The notes below the pieces were generated by a model. That model had not been told where the DNA came from, did not search any database, and saw only the letters and a list, made by a program, of their open reading frames with translations. DNA of 64,000 bases, from the NCBI GenBank assembly GCA_964522505.1, contig CAZFWJ010000009.1, positions 15,079 through 79,078 on the forward strand, given 5' to 3'. A program made the position numbers and the translations under genes. This stretch comes from GYS-P2D sp964522505 (GTDB taxonomy: Bacteria > Bacteroidota > Bacteroidia > Chitinophagales > Saprospiraceae). This document shows, one piece after another, positions 59,118 through 64,000 of the stretch; the stretch's first letter is position 1, and each line of letters starts with the position of its first letter.

Positions 59118-60415
59118 GATTTTTCTATATCGTTCATCCTGACAGTAACTGCATTAGCATGTCCTTCTAATTGCTCAGCGTTTGCCATTCTCACTATATG
59201 TGGACCGAGGTTTAATAGCCCTTCCTTGGTGATGTGTTGAAAGGTGACCTTCTTGACGAAAGAATCTAAAGACACCCCACTATACGATTTAGCATATCCC
59301 GCTGTCGGCAGTGTGTGATTAGTTCCTGAAGCATAATCTCCAGCACTCTCAGGAGTGTTATGACCCAAGAAAACAGAACCTGCATTCCTGATCATCGGAA
59401 TATATGACTCATAGTGATCGCTTAAGATGATCAAATGCTCGGGAGCATATTCATTAATAAAATCAAAAGCATCCTGTCGTTCACTGAAACAAACAAAATT
59501 GCTATTTGCAATAGCCTGTCTTGCAATCTTCTCTCTCGGTAATCCGGATAACTGTGAATTAAGAGAGCGCTGTACCTTATTAAAAATGATTTCGTTCGTA
59601 GACACTAATACCACTTGGCTATCCACACCGTGTTCTGCCTGAGATAATAAATCAGCTGCTATATATTCAGGCGAGGCTTCAGGATCTGCATATACTAAGA
59701 CTTCTGAAGGTCCTGCGGGTAGATCAATGGCAACTTGGTAGTCTTGAGCCATAATCTTGGCTGCGGTGACGTACTGGTTGCCAGGTCCGAATATCTTATG
59801 AACACGTGGGATCGTATCCGTGCCTATGGTCATTGCTGCTATTGCCTGAGATCCACCTACAGTATAGATCTCATCAATTCCGCATAACGATGCTGCAAAG
59901 ATTATTGCTGGATGAAGTCCGCCAGTATTATCTGGAGGGCTACATAATATTACTTGTTCACATCCTGCTATCTGTGCGGGTACACCTAACATAAGTGCAG
60001 TACTGAATAAGGGAGCAGTTCCACCTGGTATATAAAGTCCAACGGCCTCAATGGCACGAAACTCTCGCCAACAAGTTACACCAGGACTAGTAATGATTTT
60101 ATCGTTCTTTGACCGTTGTGACTCATGAAAAGACCTGATGTTGTGATAGGCCTGCTCAATCGACACCTTCAATGCACTATCTAACTGGACTATGGCAGCG
60201 GATATGGTCGACTGACCCAGCCTTATTGATTTCAGCTCTACTCCATCATAGCGACTGGTAAAATTAATGAGTGCTTGGTCACCTTGTTCTTTTACTGCAT
60301 TAAATACAGAGCCCACCACTTCCCTTAGGTCGTCGGCAGATTTAGCTGGACGCTGTAATGCGCTAATTCTGTCAGCCCCTGATGGATTATATAGTACAGG
60401 TATCTTTAATGCCAT
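59114..60415 (-). CDS. hisD: Histidinol dehydrogenase
   Basis: 433 aa from the ATG at 60415, which shares one base with the hisG stop (TGATG); a TTG three bases upstream is the other option. Typical blocks: 'YIPGGTAPLFSTALMLGVPAQIAGC', 'KIFGPGNQYVTAAK', 'DLPAGPSEVLVYAD', 'LLSQAEHGVDSQ' (zinc/substrate ligands), 'HLIILS' and the C-terminal 'EGLLNLGPHIVRMANAEQLEGHANAV'. It oxidises histidinol to His with NAD+. A Zn2+-dependent enzyme of normal length. Confidence 0.96.
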   Translation of the reverse strand: MALKIPVLYNPSGADRISALQRPAKSADDLREVVGSVFNAVKEQGDQALINFTSRYDGVELKSIRLGQSTISAAIVQLDSALKVSIEQAYHNIRSFHESQRSKNDKIITSPGVTCWREFRAIEAVGLYIPGGTAPLFSTALMLGVPAQIAGCEQVILCSPPDNTGGLHPAIIFAASLCGIDEIYTVGGSQAIAAMTIGTDTIPRVHKIFGPGNQYVTAAKIMAQDYQVAIDLPAGPSEVLVYADPEASPEYIAADLLSQAEHGVDSQVVLVSTNEIIFNKVQRSLNSQLSGLPREKIARQAIANSNFVCFSERQDAFDFINEYAPEHLIILSDHYESYIPMIRNAGSVFLGHNTPESAGDYASGTNHTLPTAGYAKSYSGVSLDSFVKKVTFQHITKEGLLNLGPHIVRMANAEQLEGHANAVTVRMNDIEKS

Positions 60416-61269
60416 CAAACAACCATTTTTTCAATTGGTACAACGAGAATTCCCTCAGCTCCTAAGGATTTCAATTCTTGAATTACAGCCCAGAAATCAT
60501 CTTCACTAATCACCGAGTGTAGCGAACTCCATCCCTCCTCTACTAATGGTAGCACAGTAGGACTCTTCAATACAGGTAGCACTTTACTGACAGCATCGAT
60601 GCTTTCATTGGGAACATTCATTAGGATATAGCGGTTATTACGCCCTTTAAGCACAGATTGGATTCTGAACAACAACTCATCTATCTGTGCGAGCTTTGTG
60701 GCATCAAGCCCATTATTGACAGCAATACAGGCTTCAGACTTAAGGATGATCTCTTGTTCTTCAAGGCCATTTTTAAAAAGTGTGCTTCCTGAGCTGACTA
60801 AATCACAAATGGCATCTGCCAAGCCAATATTAGGGGCAATCTCAACTGACCCACTAATCAAATGGATCTCTGCTTCGATCTGATTCTTTTTGAGATATGC
60901 CTTTAATGTATTGGGGTATGATGTCGCAATCTTTTTACCATTGAGAGAATTCAGCCCATTATATGAGCCGCCTTTTGGCGTGGCTAATGAAAGACGGCAT
61001 TTGCTAAACCCAAGATGCTGGATTACTTCGACGGTTGCTTCTTTTTCAATGATTGTATTCTCGCCTATGATGGCCATATCGACTACTCCGTCTTCAAGGT
61101 ATTTTGGAATATCAGAATTGCGGAGGAACATCACCTGTGCATCGAATCCTCGCACCGTCGCTTTTAGCTGATCTTTGGAGTTATCAACCTTGAGGCCTGC
61201 TTCTTTTAGAAGTTTTATAGACTGCTCAAAGAGTCGTCCTTTTTTCTGAATCGCTATATTAAGTGGCAT
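60415..61269 (-). CDS. hisG: ATP phosphoribosyltransferase, long form
   Basis: 284 aa from the ATG at 61269 (MPLNIAIQKKGRLFEQS); the longer open frame upstream is rejected because it crosses the attenuator terminator. Catalytic blocks: 'MAIIGENTIIEKE', 'KIATSYPNTLKAYLKK', 'GSVEIAPNIGLADAICDLVSSGSTL' (PRPP loop with D..SSG.T). The C-terminal ~75 residues ('NNRYILMNVPNESIDAVSKVLPVL...') form the ACT-like regulatory domain of the long HisG, which gives feedback inhibition by His. It is the first structural gene of the his operon and is preceded by a His-codon leader. Confidence 0.96.
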   Translation of the reverse strand: MPLNIAIQKKGRLFEQSIKLLKEAGLKVDNSKDQLKATVRGFDAQVMFLRNSDIPKYLEDGVVDMAIIGENTIIEKEATVEVIQHLGFSKCRLSLATPKGGSYNGLNSLNGKKIATSYPNTLKAYLKKNQIEAEIHLISGSVEIAPNIGLADAICDLVSSGSTLFKNGLEEQEIILKSEACIAVNNGLDATKLAQIDELLFRIQSVLKGRNNRYILMNVPNESIDAVSKVLPVLKSPTVLPLVEEGWSSLHSVISEDDFWAVIQELKSLGAEGILVVPIEKMVV

Positions 61270-61292
61270 CCTTAATTTTAATATACTACAAT

Positions 61293-61323
61293 AAAAAAAC
61301 CCGCTAACAACTAAGTAAGCGGG
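61293..61323 (-). terminator. his attenuator terminator
   Basis: Minus strand: CCCGCT-TACTTAGTTGTT-AGCGGG followed by seven T residues (61299-61293). The stem is 6 bp, with two more pairs possible inside the loop. It ends 24 bases before the hisG ATG and follows the His-rich leader peptide. An alternative pairing TAAGTGAG (61362-61355) with CTTACTTA (61319-61312), 8 bp with one G-T pair, overlaps the first arm and would act as antiterminator. Confidence 0.85.
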
Positions 61324-61359
61324 CGATATATGTTCTAAACACACAAATATTCATCTCAC

Positions 61360-61407
61360 TTACCGTAGTAATAAATAGTGATGATGTCTGTGTGTATTAA
61401 TATTCAT
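61360..61407 (-). CDS. hisL: his operon leader peptide (15 aa)
   Basis: ATG at 61407 reads MNINTHRHHHYLLLR and stops at TAA (61362-61360). Four His codons are clustered (His6 and His8-His10). The His-codon region CATC-A-TCAC (61386-61378) can pair with GTGAGATG (61359-61352), 8 bp with a bulged A, forming the pause hairpin; this excludes the antiterminator with the terminator arm. The ATG follows CTATAAGTTTGAAGT, where TAAGTTTG fits the TAnnTTTG box four bases upstream of the ATG, so this leader may have a very short or no 5' untranslated part. Confidence 0.85.
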   Translation of the reverse strand: MNINTHRHHHYLLLR

Positions 61408-61454
61408 ACTTCAAACTTATAGCTATTTGTTATAAGAAAGAAATATATACTATT

Positions 61455-61475
61455 AAAAACAGATCCTTCATCTGT
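61455..61475 (-). terminator. Terminator-like hairpin upstream of the his leader
   Basis: Minus strand: ACAGAT-GAAGG-ATCTGT followed by five T residues. It lies 48 bases upstream of the leader ATG. No minus-strand gene is visible further upstream that it could end (the next gene is on the plus strand). It may stop antisense or spurious transcription or be a further control point; function uncertain. Confidence 0.4.
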
Positions 61476-61547
61476 AAAAACGATGCATTCGTCAGATATC
61501 ATTAGTGTATTGAGGGAATACTTCTATTTTGGAGCAAAACAAAATCT

Positions 61548-62435
61548 ATGTCTGTACTGTCGATCAAGAATCTTACTAAAAGCTATGGAAAGCTGACAGC
61601 AGTTGATGGTTTAAACCTTGAAATAGAAAAGGGCCATATATATGGATTACTGGGCCCCAATGGAAGTGGTAAGACTACTACCCTCGGAATTATATTAGAT
61701 ATCCTCAGGCCAGATGATGGAACTTATGAATGGTTCGAAGGGGAATATGGAGATAAAGCTAGGATGAAGATTGGCGCCATTTTGGAGACTCCTAATTTCT
61801 ACCCATATCTCAATGCTTCAGAAAATCTTGATATTGTCAGAAGAATTAAAAGAGTATCTAATGTAGATTATGATGAACTCTTAGAAGTTGTCAATCTAGC
61901 GCACCGTAAAAAGTCGGCCTTTAGAACTTACTCCTTAGGAATGAAACAAAGATTGGCTATTGCCGCTACCATGATAGGCGATCCAGAAGTATTAATATTT
62001 GATGAACCTACTAATGGGCTTGATCCCCAGGGGATAGCAGAAGTACGCAATATCCTAAGTCGGATAGCCTCAATGGGTAATACCGTGATCATGGCATCAC
62101 ACATTCTTGATGAAGTAGAGAAAATCTGTGATCATGTGGCAATAATCAAGAATGGCAGGCTCTTAGCAACTGGTCCAATTGGAGCTATACTAAGCAACGA
62201 TTTGATCATCGAGGTTAATGCGGTCAACCGTGATTCTCTGGAGTCACTGTTAAAGAACCACCCATCTGTTAAAACAGTAGCGTCCAAAAAAGACTGGATT
62301 GAATGCACCGTTGATGAATCCGAATCTGTGGAAGCGTTTAGTAAGTCATTGTTTGACCAAGGAATAATTCCAACCAGAATGGTAGCTCGTAAGAGTAGAT
62401 TAGAAGAGGAGTTTTTACAAATCACATCAAACTAA
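61548..62435 (+). CDS. ABC transporter ATP-binding protein (exporter type)
   Basis: 295 aa. Walker A GPNGSGKT (residues 36-43), signature YSLGMKQRLAIA, Walker B VLIFDEPTNGLDPQG and the H-loop MASH. The C-terminal part is the helper region of CcmA/NatA-type exporter ATPases. It powers the permease encoded directly downstream (6-base gap). Divergent from the his leader with a 140-base gap. The transported compound is unknown; a lipid, antibiotic or ion exporter are options. Confidence 0.9.
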   Translation: MSVLSIKNLTKSYGKLTAVDGLNLEIEKGHIYGLLGPNGSGKTTTLGIILDILRPDDGTYEWFEGEYGDKARMKIGAILETPNFYPYLNASENLDIVRRIKRVSNVDYDELLEVVNLAHRKKSAFRTYSLGMKQRLAIAATMIGDPEVLIFDEPTNGLDPQGIAEVRNILSRIASMGNTVIMASHILDEVEKICDHVAIIKNGRLLATGPIGAILSNDLIIEVNAVNRDSLESLLKNHPSVKTVASKKDWIECTVDESESVEAFSKSLFDQGIIPTRMVARKSRLEEEFLQITSN

Positions 62436-62441
62436 GAAATA

Positions 62442-63263
62442 ATGAACAATGTCTTTTCATTACTCACATTAGAGTTCGCCAAGTTTAGAAAGAGTGCCGT
62501 AATTGGTCTACTTACGATTTTGTATGTGATCATGATGCCTACAGTAATATTTGTAGGGAAGGAATTCAAAAATGTACCACCTCCTCTTCCAAACAATACT
62601 ATCTTCTTCAATTTTCCAACCGTCTGGGATTATCTGGGATATGCTGGTAATTGGTTGGTGTTCTTTTTTCTTGGTTTAATCTCAGTATTCATTGTCGTGA
62701 ATGAAGTGAGCTACAAGACGTTTAGACAAAACGTCATAACGGGCTTAACTCGGCAAAATTATTTCTTAGCTAAGGTATATAGTATCATTGCTATCAGCTT
62801 GTTGGCAGCTTTATACTATGCGATCATTGGATTCGTCATCGGGGCTGTTCATGCTGAGGAATTTAGCTTTGCTGATGCTTTTCAAGATTCCAGTTGGGCA
62901 ATTCCTCGATTTTTTCTCATGACTTTAGGATATACTTCTTTTGGCTTGCTATGTGGATTTGTATTTAGAAGATCAGGGATCGCTGTATTATTCTATCTGT
63001 GCTATATCTTAATGATAGAAGGTATTATCAAGTGGGCTGCTCATTTCAGAGTTTTCCAAAATGAAACAATAAACTACTATCCTTCAAATTGTATTGAGGA
63101 TTTAATGCCCAATCCATTGTTCCGTTTTGCTGATCTCATACCGCGGAAAGACTTGGACTTTAGCTTTTTATTGACATACCAACAGGCAACAATAGGATCA
63201 ATAGTGTGGATATGTATATTTTTTGCCTTGGCCTATTATACTTTTATTAAAAGAGACATATAG
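62442..63263 (+). CDS. ABC-2 type permease
   Basis: 273 aa with six hydrophobic segments (about residues 20-38, 70-92, 110-135, 145-165, 165-185, 245-265), the ABC-2 exporter layout with a first cytoplasmic loop 'NEVSYKTFRQNVITGLTRQNYFLAKVYSI', which is the usual conserved region contacting the ATPase. It pairs with the ATP-binding protein upstream in one operon. Substrate unknown. Confidence 0.85.
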   Translation: MNNVFSLLTLEFAKFRKSAVIGLLTILYVIMMPTVIFVGKEFKNVPPPLPNNTIFFNFPTVWDYLGYAGNWLVFFFLGLISVFIVVNEVSYKTFRQNVITGLTRQNYFLAKVYSIIAISLLAALYYAIIGFVIGAVHAEEFSFADAFQDSSWAIPRFFLMTLGYTSFGLLCGFVFRRSGIAVLFYLCYILMIEGIIKWAAHFRVFQNETINYYPSNCIEDLMPNPLFRFADLIPRKDLDFSFLLTYQQATIGSIVWICIFFALAYYTFIKRDI

Positions 63264-63311
63264 TCATAACCTCTTAGACCTAGATTACGTTAGTCAAGCA
63301 GAAATGTAATC

Positions 63312-63734
63312 ATGAAGTACCTACACCTTTTAGTTTTAGTTATGTTTTGTTCGATCTCCTATGCTCAGAATGGCGTAGAGGGCGTATGGCAGGCCATTGA
63401 TGATCGTGACAATGAGCCCTCATCACATATCCGGATAGCCATAGACAATGGCGTACTTACTGGAACTGTTGTCAAGCTATTTGATGTAGAGCCAGACATC
63501 TTATGTACCAACTGTAAAGGTGCTAAGAAAGACCAACCCGTGATCGGGATGGAGATCATCTATGACATGAAAGAAGAAGATGGCACCTGGAAAGGTGGAC
63601 GAGTCATGGACCCCGAAGATGGCAAAGTCTATAAGTGTAAATTATACCTAGAAGATAAAGACACCATGAAGCTCAGAGGCTACATTGGAATTCCGGCCCT
63701 AGGCAGGACACAGACTTGGCATCGTGTGGAGTAA
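63312..63734 (+). CDS. DUF2147-family exported protein
   Basis: 140 aa. A signal peptide (MKYLHLLVLVMFCSISYAQ) is followed by 'GVEGVWQAIDDRDNEPSSHIRIAIDNG.L.G.VV', the DUF2147 beta-sandwich opening, with a Cys pair in CTNCKG, a 'DGTWKGGRVMDPEDGKVYKCKLYL' block and a final 'GIPALGRTQTWHRV' as in the family. The function of DUF2147 is unknown; it is a periplasmic lipocalin-like fold. It may have been placed next to the ABC exporter by chance; the gap is 48 bases. Confidence 0.82.
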   Translation: MKYLHLLVLVMFCSISYAQNGVEGVWQAIDDRDNEPSSHIRIAIDNGVLTGTVVKLFDVEPDILCTNCKGAKKDQPVIGMEIIYDMKEEDGTWKGGRVMDPEDGKVYKCKLYLEDKDTMKLRGYIGIPALGRTQTWHRVE

Positions 63735-63769
63735 TTAATTAAAGTAGTCATAAAAACTACTTTAATTAA
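63735..63769. repeat. Perfect 14-bp hairpin after the DUF2147 gene
   Basis: TTAATTAAAGTAGT and ACTACTTTAATTAA form a perfect 14-bp stem with a 7-base loop, starting one base after the stop. No T-run follows on the plus strand. It is likely an mRNA-end structure or a bidirectional terminator. Confidence 0.5.
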
Positions 63770-63844
63770 CCGCCTAAGATACCACATCGCAGCTGCTTCT
63801 TCGTATATACCAATTTTGAACACAGGTGTGATATGGAGTGCGCA

Positions 63845-64000
63845 CTACCCTATCTTATCAAGCTTAATAGTCTGTACGTCCCTGTAGTCATCATCTTCAC
63901 TAATCGTGGAATAGGATCTCTATATCAACGTCATCAACAAGTACCTCGGGATATTCAGAGGTAAGGGCATAGCTATCTCATGTTGAGTATTACCCTTATG
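63845..64000 (-). pseudogene. Possible frameshifted 3' end of a gene cut by the window
   Basis: Three minus-strand frames join in order. The first enters from the window edge (KGNTQHEIA), the second reads YALTSEYPEVLVDDVDIEI and LFHD before a TAG, and the third reads SEDDDYRDVQTIKLDKIG to a TAG at 63845. The composition looks like the acidic C-terminus of a real protein split by two frameshifts. It is short and cut off, so chance cannot be excluded. I do not recognise the family. Bases 63770-63844 show nothing that I can name. Confidence 0.3.

Noticed and set aside
61270..61344. Extension of hisG by 25 codons to a start at 61344
   Set aside because: The extension runs through the attenuator hairpin and T-run; MPLNIAIQKKGRLFEQS at 61269 is the normal HisG N-terminus.
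1..64000. CRISPR array, phage, transposon, integron or tRNA genes
   Set aside because: Read through for direct repeats with spacers, transposase or integrase motifs, and tRNA T-loops; none were seen.

Overview
The window is 64 kb of a low-GC chromosome from a member of the Bacteroidota. The signs are a PorT-like protein of the type IX secretion system, many short-spaced lipoprotein genes, TlpA-type redoxins, an Mpl-like peptidoglycan ligase, stand-alone MnmD, several matches to the Bacteroidota -7 promoter box TAnnTTTG, and weak Shine-Dalgarno signals. The genes suggest a free-living, probably aerobic, light-exposed organism (DNA photolyase, PDH E1 beta, TRAP and DAACS carriers) that makes its own Trp and His. 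I cannot name the genus. I saw no phage, transposase, CRISPR array, tRNA or rRNA.

Layout. 0-10 kb: SRPBCC fragment, RluA-type pseudouridine synthase, exported protein, FAD oxidoreductase, photolyase, TPR proteins, and an SGNH-hydrolase/TRAP permease operon. 10-24 kb: housekeeping genes (gyrA, porT, ychF, PDH E1 beta, mpl, mnmD), a tiny lipoprotein gene missed by length cut-offs, and a carrier/redoxin/SDR run. 24-37 kb: a minus-strand M1 peptidase/MBL operon, a patch of decayed genes (29.3-32.1 kb), a twin-ATPase ABC protein and a large AsmA-like protein. 37.5-43.1 kb: trp operon trpE-G-C-F-B-A, lacking trpD. 43-53 kb: 5-oxoprolinase subunits pxpC/pxpB, an amidohydrolase, a DUF3052 gene with an in-frame stop, a flavoprotein disulfide reductase, a histidine kinase and a large GH113-like lipoprotein. 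53.5-61.3 kb: complete his operon hisG-D-C-B-H-A-F-IE with pxpA as its apparent last gene. 61.5-64 kb: an ABC exporter, a DUF2147 protein and a probable decayed gene end.

The strongest finding is that both amino-acid operons carry a complete leader-peptide attenuator readable from the sequence. The trp leader encodes MKIWWWHIDISLS (three Trp codons in a row) and is followed by a 12-bp terminator just before trpE. The his leader encodes MNINTHRHHHYLLLR (four His codons) and is followed by a terminator just before hisG. In both I can draw mutually exclusive pause, antiterminator and terminator pairings. Other points: the missing trpD, the 5-oxoprolinase genes split between the trp and his neighbourhoods, a 20-bp palindrome plus a second TTACAA/TTGTAA repeat around the promoter of the tiny lipoprotein, and a set of frameshifted or interrupted genes confined to dispensable functions.

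Limits: all family names come from reading motifs and overall resemblance. No database search or folding program was run.
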